Positions 1-10,157 of a stretch of 64,000 nucleotides of DNA are shown one piece after another; within the stretch, counting starts at the first letter, position 1, and each line of letters begins with the position of its first letter. This DNA comes from Fictibacillus marinisediminis. GTDB taxonomy: Bacteria > Bacillota > Bacilli > Bacillales > Fictibacillaceae. The position numbers were made by a program, and so were the translations under genes. The stretch spans positions 1,612,001 to 1,676,000 of the forward strand of contig NZ_JAIWJX010000002.1 in the NCBI RefSeq assembly GCF_023149135.1. Reading direction: 5' to 3'. The notes beneath the pieces are model-generated. The model saw only the letters and a program-made list of their open reading frames with translations, was not told where the DNA came from and did no database searches.

Positions 1-653
1 CGAAAATTATCTTTTGTGACTTTGACGGTACGATTACCGAAAAAGATAATATTATCGATATCATGAAGAATTTTGCTCCGAACGGCTGGGAACTCATTAA
101 AGATCAAATTCTAAATCAGGAGATCTCTATCCGGGAAGGTGTAGAGAAACTCTTTTCCCTTATTCCATCCGACAGGAAGAATGAGATTGTGAGCTATGTC
201 CTCTCAACAGCAAAAATTCGAGAAGGATTTAATGAATTTGCAGCTTATACAAAAGAACACAATATCCCACTGTTTATCGTCAGCGGTGGAATTGATTTTT
301 TCGTTTATCCAATGCTTGATGGAATAATTAATCAAAATAAGATTTATTGCAACGGGAGTAATTTTCAGGGAGAGACGATACAGATTCTTTGGCCGCATTC
401 CTGCGATTCCTCCTGCAGCAATGATTGTGGATGCTGTAAACCTACTATACTGAGAGGCTACGATTCTTCCCGTTATGAAAAAATTGTGATCGGTGATTCC
501 ATTACAGACCTGCAGGCCGCCAAGATTGCGGATAAAGTGTTTGCCAGAGATTTCCTGATCGAGAAATGCGAAGAACTCAGCATTGCATACGATCCTTTCT
601 CTACTTTTTATGAGATTGTACAGTATCTTGAAGAAAAGGGAGTGAGAGTTTGA
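1..653 (+). CDS. mtnX: 2-hydroxy-3-keto-5-methylthiopentenyl-1-phosphate phosphatase, 5'-truncated by the window edge
   Basis: HAD-family phosphatase of methionine salvage, cytoplasmic; it removes the phosphate to give the acireductone used by MtnD. The frame is open back to base 3 and starts inside HAD motif I (CDFDGT just before the first ATG at 63), so the real start lies just outside the window. Further HAD motifs are visible: VSGG (motif II region) and GDSITD (acidic metal-binding motif). The stop TGA overlaps the TTG start of mtnB. The order mtnX-mtnB-mtnD matches the end of the B. subtilis mtnWXBD operon, so mtnW probably lies just upstream. Confidence 0.93.
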   Translation, partial: KIIFCDFDGTITEKDNIIDIMKNFAPNGWELIKDQILNQEISIREGVEKLFSLIPSDRKNEIVSYVLSTAKIREGFNEFAAYTKEHNIPLFIVSGGIDFFVYPMLDGIINQNKIYCNGSNFQGETIQILWPHSCDSSCSNDCGCCKPTILRGYDSSRYEKIVIGDSITDLQAAKIADKVFARDFLIEKCEELSIAYDPFSTFYEIVQYLEEKGVRV

Positions 654-1291
654 GTACGCTTGATGCGCTATGGACAGAACTGGCGGACATTAAGGATGAA
701 TTGGCACAAAGGGACTGGTTTCCAGGAACAAGCGGAAACCTGTCCATTAAGGTAAGTGATCAACCGCTTACCTTCTTGGTTACCGCAAGCGGAAAGGATA
801 AGCGAAGAAGGACGACTGAGGATTTTCTATTGGTGGATTCAGAGGGAAATGCGGTTGATCCAACGCATCTCCGCGCTTCAGCTGAAACCGGTCTTCATTC
901 AAAAGTATACCAGCTGACCGATGCGGGCTGCTGTCTCCATGTGCATACTGTGGACAATAATGTGATTTCAGAATTGTATGCAGGAGAGGGGCAGGTTACT
1001 TTCAAAGGGCAGGAACTGATCAAGGCCTTTAACATCTGGGAGGAAGAGGGGTCCATCACGGTTCCCATTATTGAGAACTATGCGGATCTTAAGATATTGG
1101 CCGAAAGCTTCGGAAAGGCAATCGGTCCTGATACAAGAGCTGTCCTTATTCGAAACCACGGAATCACCGTTTGGGGCAAATCGGGATTTGAGGCGAAAAG
1201 GCACTTGGAAGCAATTGAGTTTCTATTTTCCTATCATATTAAAATGAAATCATTAATGCAGTTTCATGGTGGACAACCATCACTTATATAA
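650..1291 (+). CDS. mtnB: methylthioribulose-1-phosphate dehydratase
   Basis: Class II aldolase-type zinc enzyme of methionine salvage that dehydrates methylthioribulose 1-phosphate. The 213-residue product has the family landmarks: GTSGNLS near residues 26-32, the zinc-ligand pair LHVH (His97, His99) and a third ligand in RNHG (His170). It starts with TTG at 650, overlapping the mtnX stop (TTGA), which indicates translational coupling. Length is typical for Bacillus MtnB. A gap of about 20 bases separates it from mtnD. Identity is secure from motifs plus operon context. Confidence 0.95.
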   Translation: MSTLDALWTELADIKDELAQRDWFPGTSGNLSIKVSDQPLTFLVTASGKDKRRRTTEDFLLVDSEGNAVDPTHLRASAETGLHSKVYQLTDAGCCLHVHTVDNNVISELYAGEGQVTFKGQELIKAFNIWEEEGSITVPIIENYADLKILAESFGKAIGPDTRAVLIRNHGITVWGKSGFEAKRHLEAIEFLFSYHIKMKSLMQFHGGQPSLI

Positions 1292-1313
1292 AACGAGCAT
1301 AGGGGGATGCCAT

Positions 1314-1850
1314 ATGGCGCAATTACGTTTTCATGATAACAATGAAAGGTATGAAGAACTTAAGAAGGTTAGTGATTATCTTGAAAGCCAGGGAGTAATC
1401 TACGAAAATTGGGATATTGAAAAACTTCCTGCACACCTGAAAGAAAACTATTCTTTAAGTGATGAAGAGAAAGCAGAAATCATTCAGGTCTTTAGAAAAG
1501 AAATTGATGAACTGTCAGAAAGAAGAGGATACGTGACAGAAGATATAATTGCCCTGTCACCGGATACTCCAAATCTTGATGAGCTGCTTAAAAACTTTTT
1601 GGCAGAGCATCACCATTCCGATGATGAAGTACGATTTATTGTGAGCGGACACGGTATTTTTGCGATTGAAGGGCCAGAGGGACGATTTTTTGACGTTGAG
1701 CTGGAGCCAGGAGATCTCATTTCTGTACCTGAAAACTATCGCCATTACTTTACACTCATGGATGACCGCAAAGTTGTGGCCGTCCGAATCTTTAAATCAA
1801 AGGAAGGCTGGGTGCCCATCTACGATAAACAGGAAACAGCTGTTAAATAA
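1314..1850 (+). CDS. mtnD: acireductone dioxygenase
   Basis: Cupin metalloenzyme that oxidises the acireductone to the 2-keto acid precursor of methionine (iron form) or to off-pathway products (nickel form). The start at 1314 is chosen because AGGGGGA lies 6-7 bases upstream and it gives the usual length of 178 residues; an open frame upstream at 1266 is an unneeded extension. Metal ligands are visible as HHHSDDE (His99, His101, Glu105) and His144 in NYRHYF. It is the last gene of the salvage operon, followed directly by a strong terminator. Confidence 0.95.
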   Translation: MAQLRFHDNNERYEELKKVSDYLESQGVIYENWDIEKLPAHLKENYSLSDEEKAEIIQVFRKEIDELSERRGYVTEDIIALSPDTPNLDELLKNFLAEHHHSDDEVRFIVSGHGIFAIEGPEGRFFDVELEPGDLISVPENYRHYFTLMDDRKVVAVRIFKSKEGWVPIYDKQETAVK

Positions 1851-1865
1851 TCAGGCTACACACTT

Positions 1866-1904
1866 GACTGCAGCAAAGGGAGCTTCCTTTGCTGCAGTTT
1901 TTTT
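1866..1904 (+). terminator. intrinsic terminator of the mtn operon
   Basis: A stem with arms ACTGCAGCAAAGG and CCTTTGCTGCAGT, a 4-6 base loop and a run of seven or more T, 16 bases after the mtnD stop. Confidence 0.93.
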
Positions 1905-2042
1905 AATGGCTGGTTTGCAAGCTTTTCAATCTTGAATAATTACACACTCATACCGGTGAACCATTCTCACTTACCTGCATAAAGTAAGTATTGGGCGCTT
2001 ATGGAAGGATGAATCAGCATCCGAATGGAAAGGGTGATGACG

Positions 2043-3889
2043 GTGTGCGGGATTACTGGATGGATAGACTGGAAGCGCGACGTTTCACAGGAAAATAAAA
2101 CATTGATTAAAATGGCAGCTACATTATCGAAGCGCGGGCCGGACGCTTTGAACGTATGGAGCCGCACTCATGCAGGCTTCGGCCATGCAAGGCTGGCGGT
2201 TGTGGATCTTGAAGGCGGCGCACAGCCGATGACGAGGGGGGAAGAGAACGCCCCTTGCACACTTTGTTATAATGGTGAGCTTTATAACACCGAGGATTTA
2301 AGAAAAGAACTGTTGAAAAAAGGGTACCAGTTTGAAGGTCATTCTGATACCGAAGTGCTTCTCATTTCCTATATTGAATGGGGAGAAAGCTGTATTGATC
2401 ACTTTAATGGGATCTTTGCTTTTGCGATCTGGGATTCCCAAAAAGAAAAATTGTTTCTAGCACGAGACCGTCTTGGTGTCAAACCGCTGTTTTACTCTAT
2501 AGCGGGAGGACGTCTTTTGTTCGGTTCGGAATTAAAAGCGATCCTGGCTCATCCTGATGTAAAAGCCGAACTGGAGAGGGAAGGTCTTCAGGAAGTTTTC
2601 GGGCTGGGGCCATCAAGGACTCCGGGACATGGTGTGTTTAAAGGAGTCAGTGAACTTAGGCCCGGCCATGGTTTAACGTTTGATAGAAACGGTCAAAGGC
2701 TTTGGCGGTATTGGAACGTGAAGAGCGAGTGTCATCCTCATTCGCTGGAGGAAACCGTATCCAATGTGAGAGAGCTGGTGGTGGATGCTGTTCAACGGCA
2801 GCTTGTTGCCGATGTGCCGGTTTCCACCTTTTATCGGGAGGCCTTGACTCAAGTGTGATATCCGCAATTGCGGCAGAGCATTTTAAATCAGAGAATAGAG
2901 GGCGGCTCCACACGTTCAGCATCGATTATGTGGATAATGACAAGTATTTTAAAGCGAGTGATTTCCAGCCGAACGCCGACGGTCCATTTATTCAAAAGAT
3001 GGTGGAAGCCACAGGCTCCGTCCATCACAATTGTGTCATTGACACAGAGCTGCTGGTCAATCACCTTCGGGAATCAGTAGCAGTAAGGGATCTTCCGGGA
3101 ATGGCTGATGTTGATTCCTCATTGCTTTGGTTCTGCAGACTGATTAAAGATCATTCCACGGTTGCACTTTCCGGTGAGTGTGCCGATGAAATTTTTGGCG
3201 GTTATCCATGGTTTCATAAACCAAAAGTTATGAACAGGCCCCTTTTTCCATGGATGAGTTCAACGGCTGAGCGGGAAGATCTGCTGCATGATCATTGGAA
3301 GAATAAGCTAAATCTATCTTCCTATGTGAAACAGCGGTTCCATGAATCACTCGCGGAAATGCCAAGGCTTGATGGAGAAACGGGAGTGGAGGCGAAACGC
3401 AGGGAGATTTTTTACTTAAACATGATCTGGTTTATGACAACATTACTCGATCGTAAGGACCGAATGAGCATGGGGGCAAGTCTGGAGGTCAGGGTACCGT
3501 TTGCTGACCACCGGATCGTTGAATACGCCTGGAACATACCGTGGGAGATGAAGATGCTGGAAGGGCGGGAAAAGGGCCTTCTCAGAAAAGCACTTACCGG
3601 AATCCTGCCGGATGAAGTTCTTCATAGAAAGAAAAGCCCTTATCCGAAAACACATAATCCAAACTATACGCAAAGTGTGAAAGAGTGGCTTCAGTCGATC
3701 ATCGATAACAGCAGTTCACCTATACTGGAATTGATAAAAAAAGAAAAAGTTCAGGCGATTATTGATACAAACGGTGAAGCATTTAAAGTTCCTTGGTTCG
3801 GCCAGCTAATGACTGGGCCGCAGCTCATGGCCCATCTGTCTCAAATCGATACTTGGCTGAACGACTATAACATTAATATTATCGATTGA
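2043..3889 (+). pseudogene. asnO: glutamine-hydrolysing asparagine synthase, frameshifted at a T tract
   Basis: Class II glutamine amidotransferase/asparagine synthetase. The GTG start at 2043 follows AAAGGGTGAT and puts the nucleophile Cys at position 2 (reads M-C-G-I-T-G-W). The N-terminal glutaminase domain is intact up to VPVSTF; the frame then breaks and stops at 2858, while the synthetase domain continues in the next frame from LSGGLDSS, the ATP-pyrophosphatase loop. Adding one T to the four-T run at 2829-2832 restores one reading frame of about 615 residues, the expected size. The rest (ALSGECADEIFGG, C-terminal half) is intact, so the damage is recent or a sequence error. In B. subtilis asnO also neighbours yisQ and yisR. 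Confidence 0.9.
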
Positions 3890-3920
3890 AAAAAACCGCG
3901 GAATTTACTTCCGCGGTTTT
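3890..3920. terminator. bidirectional terminator between asnO and the MATE gene
   Basis: Perfect stem AAAACCGCGGAA / TTCCGCGGTTTT with a 5-base loop and A/T tracts on both sides. It sits between convergent genes and can serve both. Confidence 0.92.
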
Positions 3921-5294
3921 CTATGTGTGAGCTGCACCTGGCTGAATATCCAATACGTTCTTCCTCTCCCAGATTCTTGACCTCCAGCGCCAAAGCATAA
4001 GAAGTCCGCGCAGCCACTCATCTACGATAAAGGCGATCCATATGCCAAGCAGTCCCATCTCCATCGTTATTCCTAAAAAATAAGCAAGCGGGACACTGAT
4101 TCCACACATCGATATGACTCCCATCAGGACAGGGAATTTAGCGTCTCCGGCCGCCCGAAGTGACGAGATGACCACAAGATTAAACGATCGGCCAGGCTCT
4201 AAGATAACTGTGACATAAAGCAGCGCTGCCCCTGCGGCTATAATGGCATGATCATGTGTGAAAATGGAGAGAAGATTTTTTGCCGATAAGGCAACGATCA
4301 AGGCCATGAAAAAGGAAATAGCCATTGCATATTTCAAACTTCGCAAACAGGTTGAATAGGCTTTGTCATTTTCTCTTGATCCGATCAAACGGCCGACAAT
4401 GATTTGGGTACCTTCTCCAATTGATACTGAAAAAAGAAAAATAAACATCATGATATTAAGCGCGTATACTTTTGTTGTGAGTGCATCCGTTCCAAGAAGG
4501 GTAATAAAATACGTGATCGCAATCTGTGAAGTGCTGTAGGCGAGATGCTCTCCTGCAGCGGGCAGCCCGATTTTCAGCAAGTCTTTTAAATACTGAATTG
4601 GAAGAGTTAATAACGATTTAAAAGGCAGTTGTCCAGGTACTCTTTTATTCAGAAGATAGAGAATGACAACCAATCCGATAAATCGGCTGACCGTTGTTGA
4701 AATGGCTACCCCTTGAACACCTAGAACAGGAAATCCAAATGGTCCGAAAATAACAAGGCAATTTCCGAGGACATTGAGTACATTCATGAAAATCGCCACA
4801 TTCATGGCATCACGGGTAAAACCATAGCTTCTAATGATGGCACCGATGGTCATGATAACGGCCTGCACGAACGAAAACCCGCCGACGATGACCAAAAAGG
4901 AATACGCTTGATCCATAAGTTCATCAGGTGTGTTCATCCAGCTGAGGAACGTTTTTCCGAACAAAAATAAAATTAAACTCAACAATAATCCGAACCCTAA
5001 GTTGACTGCGATTGCCATGACGGCTACTTCCGAAGATTGTTTCACCTTGGAAGCTCCAAGTGATTGGGCAACAACGACACTCGCACCCGTAGCTATGAAT
5101 CCAAACATAACAATGATGATCTGCAGAAGCTGGTTTGAAAGGCCGACCGCAGCTACCGAATGGTCGGAATAGTAGCTGAGCATAAGTGTATCGGCATTCC
5201 CCATCAGCATATGAAGCATGATTTCAATGAAAATGGGCCACGTAATCGCAATCAAGGAGAGTTTGACAGGTTTTAGTGTTTTTGCTTTACTCAT
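3921..5294 (-). CDS. yisQ: MATE-family multidrug/metabolite exporter (YisQ-like)
   Basis: Inner-membrane cation-coupled antiporter, 457 residues with about twelve hydrophobic segments in two similar halves, typical of MATE (NorM/DinF) proteins. Family features include the N-terminal TWPIFIEIMLHMLMGNADT region and GASVVVAQSLGA. The start is supported by AAAGGAGAT about 8 bases upstream. It is divergent from the AraC regulator yisR, and the asnO-yisQ-yisR grouping is as in B. subtilis. Substrate cannot be told from sequence; the regulator next door is the likely controller (inference). Confidence 0.85.
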   Translation of the reverse strand: MSKAKTLKPVKLSLIAITWPIFIEIMLHMLMGNADTLMLSYYSDHSVAAVGLSNQLLQIIIVMFGFIATGASVVVAQSLGASKVKQSSEVAVMAIAVNLGFGLLLSLILFLFGKTFLSWMNTPDELMDQAYSFLVIVGGFSFVQAVIMTIGAIIRSYGFTRDAMNVAIFMNVLNVLGNCLVIFGPFGFPVLGVQGVAISTTVSRFIGLVVILYLLNKRVPGQLPFKSLLTLPIQYLKDLLKIGLPAAGEHLAYSTSQIAITYFITLLGTDALTTKVYALNIMMFIFLFSVSIGEGTQIIVGRLIGSRENDKAYSTCLRSLKYAMAISFFMALIVALSAKNLLSIFTHDHAIIAAGAALLYVTVILEPGRSFNLVVISSLRAAGDAKFPVLMGVISMCGISVPLAYFLGITMEMGLLGIWIAFIVDEWLRGLLMLWRWRSRIWERKNVLDIQPGAAHT

Positions 5295-5416
5295 AATGTA
5301 GAATCTCCTTTTGACAAAAACGATATTGAACTTTACCTATTCTAAAGGATGATTACAGTATTAAAAAGAGAGTTAGCCGATATATCTTGTACTATTACGA
5401 CTTTTTGAGGTGCACT

Positions 5417-6274
5417 ATGATCCATTTTCCAGTTCCGCCGTTTCCCACTTATATCACAGGAGGAGAAGGTGTTTTTCATCCTGGGATGAAGCATTTCCGC
5501 AGGACGTTTTCAGTATATGACTTGATTTATGTAACATGCGGCACCCTCTATATGACCGAAGATAATAAGGAGTATGAGGTAAGAGAAGGGGAATATATCC
5601 TGTTAACTCCAGGTTGGGAGCATTACGGCCATAGAGAATGCCAGGAAAAAACTGAAATCCTGTGGCTTCATTTTCATGCAGAAACAGCACCTGCCGTTCA
5701 TCCTGATGCCGAGGTAGACTGGTCAACGATCTTTCGAAGGGACAGTACTTATACCGAGGCCCCTCAATTTATACTTTCGTTTCCTATAAAAGGAAAAGTG
5801 AAAAACCGTGAGGTCATTACAAGCGGCTTGGATAGATTATTTACTCTGAATGAAATTCCATCTCCGGAAAACAAGCTTCGCCAGCAGCTGCAGTTTTCTG
5901 ATGTGCTGATTTCATTGCAGAAAGAAGTGTTCAGCATTCCGACGGCTGCCGAGCAAGTTACCCAGAGCATTATCGATTATGTTCATCAGCACTACAACGA
6001 ACATTTTTCAATGAAAAACCTTTCTCAAAAACTCCTGTTCCATCAGGATTATTTAACAAGATGCATGCAGCAGACCATGGGGATTACCCCTTTGCAGTAT
6101 CTGAACCAATACCGTATGAATATGGCCAAGAACCTGATCAGTTCAACAACTTTAAGAATGAGTGATATTGCAGGGAAGTGTGGAATGGAAGATGCCGCAT
6201 ATTTTTCTAAGCTATTTAAGAAACTGGAAGGGATCAGTCCGCGAGACTATAGGAGAATGTCAAACCTTTTTTAA
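5417..6274 (+). CDS. yisR: AraC-family transcriptional regulator (YisR-like)
   Basis: DNA-binding regulator, 285 residues. The N-terminal half is a cupin-like ligand-binding domain (REGEYILLTPGWEHYG); the C-terminal ~100 residues hold two helix-turn-helix units ending in the AraC signature region (MSDIAGKCGMEDAAYFSKLFKKLEG split across the second HTH). The start at 5417 is chosen because GAGGTG lies 4-5 bases upstream and the length matches YisR; the longer frame begins with an unsupported TTG at 5387. It diverges from the MATE gene with about 120 bases between, so it probably controls that gene and itself. Confidence 0.86.
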   Translation: MIHFPVPPFPTYITGGEGVFHPGMKHFRRTFSVYDLIYVTCGTLYMTEDNKEYEVREGEYILLTPGWEHYGHRECQEKTEILWLHFHAETAPAVHPDAEVDWSTIFRRDSTYTEAPQFILSFPIKGKVKNREVITSGLDRLFTLNEIPSPENKLRQQLQFSDVLISLQKEVFSIPTAAEQVTQSIIDYVHQHYNEHFSMKNLSQKLLFHQDYLTRCMQQTMGITPLQYLNQYRMNMAKNLISSTTLRMSDIAGKCGMEDAAYFSKLFKKLEGISPRDYRRMSNLF

Positions 6275-6367
6275 ACCGGATGAGAGTTTCACTTTAGAAT
6301 CCCTCAAGCCCATGCTTTTTTTTGTGTAGGCATATAACGATTAAAAAGGGTGAAAACTCAATCTTGA

Positions 6368-6511
6368 AATAAAGAGGCCATCTTTTATGCAAGAGCCTGG
6401 GTGGATGGGGTGGCATTCGATCAAAAGGGTTCAATCCTCTTTAACAACAACAGACTTCATCAAATGTTTGGCAATGTCACTGACCTCGATTGGAACTATC
6501 CATATGCTTGA
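6368..6511 (+). pseudogene. possible gene remnant, 47-codon open frame without a start
   Basis: In the 399-base gap between yisR and the neopullulanase gene, a frame with no ATG start reads like real protein: it includes AWVDGVAFDQKG, then LHQMFGNVTDLDW, and ends at TGA after NYPYA. No promoter or convincing ribosome site precedes it. It may be the 3' end of a decayed gene. I do not recognise the family; chance is a real alternative. The rest of the gap (6275-6367 and 6512-6544) shows nothing I can name. Confidence 0.3.
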
Positions 6512-6544
6512 TGAAAAAAATTTCATCCGGTGAATCCTTATAAG

Positions 6545-6603
6545 GAAAAAAACCCCTTTGGTTCATATGCGCCATGTGAGCGTTCATGGTCAAAGGGGCT
6601 TTA
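6545..6603 (-). terminator. terminator downstream of the neopullulanase gene
   Basis: On the minus strand, GCCCCTTTG and CAAAGGGG pair around a loop of about 30 bases that itself contains a weak inverted repeat, followed by seven T. It lies about 70 bases after the minus-strand gene stop. Confidence 0.8.
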
Positions 6604-6673
6604 TTGATGAATAGGACTAGCAAAAATCCAAGTTCATGCTGACTGCCTTACAGGACGCTTGCACTGTTCTACG

Positions 6674-8597
<1,924 letters not shown>

Positions 8598-8615
8598 AAA
8601 AATTTTTGAAAACAG

Positions 8616-8643
8616 TTGTCAAAATAAAAAAGGGATGTATAAT
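8616..8643 (+). promoter_or_regulatory. predicted SigA promoter of the mdxEFG operon
   Basis: TTGTCA (8616-8621), 16-base spacer and a perfect TATAAT (8638-8643), 118 bases before the mdxE start. Confidence 0.7.
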
Positions 8644-8658
8644 GAAATTAGGAATTGA

Positions 8659-8672
8659 TGCAATCGTTTTCA
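8659..8672. promoter_or_regulatory. cre-like site just downstream of the mdxE promoter
   Basis: TGCAATCGTTTTCA matches 13 of 14 positions of the CcpA consensus and also half of the LacI-type operator motif seen at 8448. It would lie at about +10 to +23, a position where a bound repressor blocks elongation. Confidence 0.55.
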
Positions 8673-8679
8673 CAACACG

Positions 8680-8705
8680 TTAGGCGAAGGCCTAATCCTT
8701 TTTTT
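8680..8705 (+). terminator. terminator-like hairpin in the mdxE leader (possible attenuator)
   Basis: TTAGGC-GAAG-GCCTAA with seven T following, about 30 bases after the predicted transcription start and before operator O2. The 6-bp stem is short, so the strength is uncertain. Confidence 0.45.
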
Positions 8706-8715
8706 GATTTGGTTG

Positions 8716-8729
8716 TGCAAACGGTTGTT
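8716..8729. promoter_or_regulatory. LacI-type operator O2 before mdxE
   Basis: TGCAAACGGTTGTT, sharing TGCAAnCGnTTG with O1 and with the reverse complement of O3. It lies between the leader hairpin and the mdxE ribosome site. Confidence 0.6.
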
Positions 8730-8760
8730 TAAGATCTTAAACAAAATAGGGGGAACAAGA

Positions 8761-10026
8761 ATGAAAAAGATAATGGCCTATATGTTAACGCCAGTGCTTG
8801 CTTTTGGTGTTCTTTCTGCCTGTGGTCCACAAGACAGCAGCGGAAGCGGCAGCAATACAGGAAAAGCAGAGAAGAAACCGGATAAATTAGTAGTCTGGGA
8901 AGATACAGATAAAGGTGTAGGCCTTGAACCAGCTGCGAAAAGCTTTGAAAAGAAATACGGAATTAAAATTCAATTTAAAGAAATGCCAATGCTTGATCAA
9001 CAAGATAAGCTTCGTCTTGACGGACCGACTCACAAAGGAGCGGACATCATTACGACACCACATGACCGTATTGGGCCATTGGCTACTGAAGGATTGATCG
9101 AGCCTCTAAATATTTCAAGTGAAATTACAAGCCAATATACTGACTCATCAATCTCGGCTTTAACGTTTAAAGGAAAACTTTATGGTCTTCCAAAATCTAC
9201 TGAAACACCTGTTTTCATCTACAACAAAAAGTATATGAAAGAAGCCCCTGCAACACTTGACGATCTTTACAAGTTCTCTAAAGGCGACAAAGGCGGCGCG
9301 CAATACGGGTTCTTGGCGAACTGGACAGATTTCTACTTCGCACATGGCATCTTAAGCGGTTACGGTGGTTATGTATTTAAGGATAACAATGGAACACTTG
9401 ATACGAAAGATCTTGGTTTAACAAACAAAGGCTCTCTTGAAGGTGCTGATTACATTTCCAAATGGTACAAAGAAGGATTATTCCCTAAAGGTATCATCGG
9501 GAAAAAAGCAGGACAAACCATTGACGGTCTATTCAATGAAAAGAAAGTTGCTTCTGTAATGAATGGACCTTGGTCATTCCAAGGCTATAAAGATGCAGGA
9601 ATTGATATCGGTGTTGCACCAATGCCGAAGCTTCCTAACGGCGAGTATGTAAAAACATTCATCGGTGTTAAAGGCTGGAACGTAAGTGCATATTCTGAGC
9701 ACAAAAAATGGGCTCAAAAATTTGTAGAGTGGATCACGAACGAAGAGAACGCGAAAATCCGCTACGAAAAAACTCAGGAGATTCCTCCGATCAAAGCTCT
9801 TATGAAAGATCCAATCATTGCTGATAACGAAGCAGCAAAAGCAGTTGCTGTTCAATCAGAACGCGGTGTTCCAATGCCAAACGTACCAGAAATGGCAGAA
9901 GTTTGGGTACCAGTAGGAAACGCGCTGCAGCTTACTGCAACAGGTAAACAAGATTCCAAGAAAGCATTGGAAGACGCATCTAAAACAATCGAGCAAAACA
10001 TTAAAGCAAAACACACCGGTAAATAA
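8761..10026 (+). CDS. mdxE: maltodextrin ABC transporter substrate-binding lipoprotein
   Basis: Extracellular lipid-anchored binding protein for maltose/maltodextrins. The start ATG 8761 follows AGGGGG; the longer frame from 8704 runs through the operator and is rejected. Residues 1-20 form a lipoprotein signal peptide with lipobox LSAC (Cys21), then a Ser/Gly-rich linker. The body has the extracellular solute-binding protein family 1 pattern (DKLVVWEDTDKG, PKSTETPVFIYNK, GPWSFQGYKDAGIDIGVAPM in separate places). At 421 residues it matches MdxE size. First gene of mdxEFG; two hairpins follow it. Confidence 0.93.
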   Translation: MKKIMAYMLTPVLAFGVLSACGPQDSSGSGSNTGKAEKKPDKLVVWEDTDKGVGLEPAAKSFEKKYGIKIQFKEMPMLDQQDKLRLDGPTHKGADIITTPHDRIGPLATEGLIEPLNISSEITSQYTDSSISALTFKGKLYGLPKSTETPVFIYNKKYMKEAPATLDDLYKFSKGDKGGAQYGFLANWTDFYFAHGILSGYGGYVFKDNNGTLDTKDLGLTNKGSLEGADYISKWYKEGLFPKGIIGKKAGQTIDGLFNEKKVASVMNGPWSFQGYKDAGIDIGVAPMPKLPNGEYVKTFIGVKGWNVSAYSEHKKWAQKFVEWITNEENAKIRYEKTQEIPPIKALMKDPIIADNEAAKAVAVQSERGVPMPNVPEMAEVWVPVGNALQLTATGKQDSKKALEDASKTIEQNIKAKHTGK

Positions 10027-10037
10027 TATAGAGGGAG

Positions 10038-10065
10038 GCGGTACCCAGTATATTCTGGGTACTGC
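10038..10065 (+). other. stable hairpin after mdxE
   Basis: An 11-bp stem GCGGTACCCAG / CTGGGTACTGC with a 6-base loop and no T run. Position between a binding-protein gene and permease genes suggests mRNA 3'-end protection rather than termination (inference from the general malE-malF pattern). Confidence 0.65.
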
Positions 10066-10075
10066 TTTCACTATA

Positions 10076-10121
10076 GGTGCATCTTCTAATACCTGAAGGT
10101 TCAGACATTGGAAGATGCATC
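10076..10121 (+). other. long branched hairpin before mdxF
   Basis: Arms TGCATCTTCTAAT (10078-10090) and ATTGGAAGATGCA (10107-10119) pair over 13 bp with one G-U, extendable by two more pairs; the loop contains CTGA-AGGT-TCAG, a small inner stem. No T run follows, so a processing or stabilising role is more likely than termination. Confidence 0.6.
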
Positions 10122-10157
10122 TATATCAAGTGTTTCAGAAAGGGGACAGCCTACATC

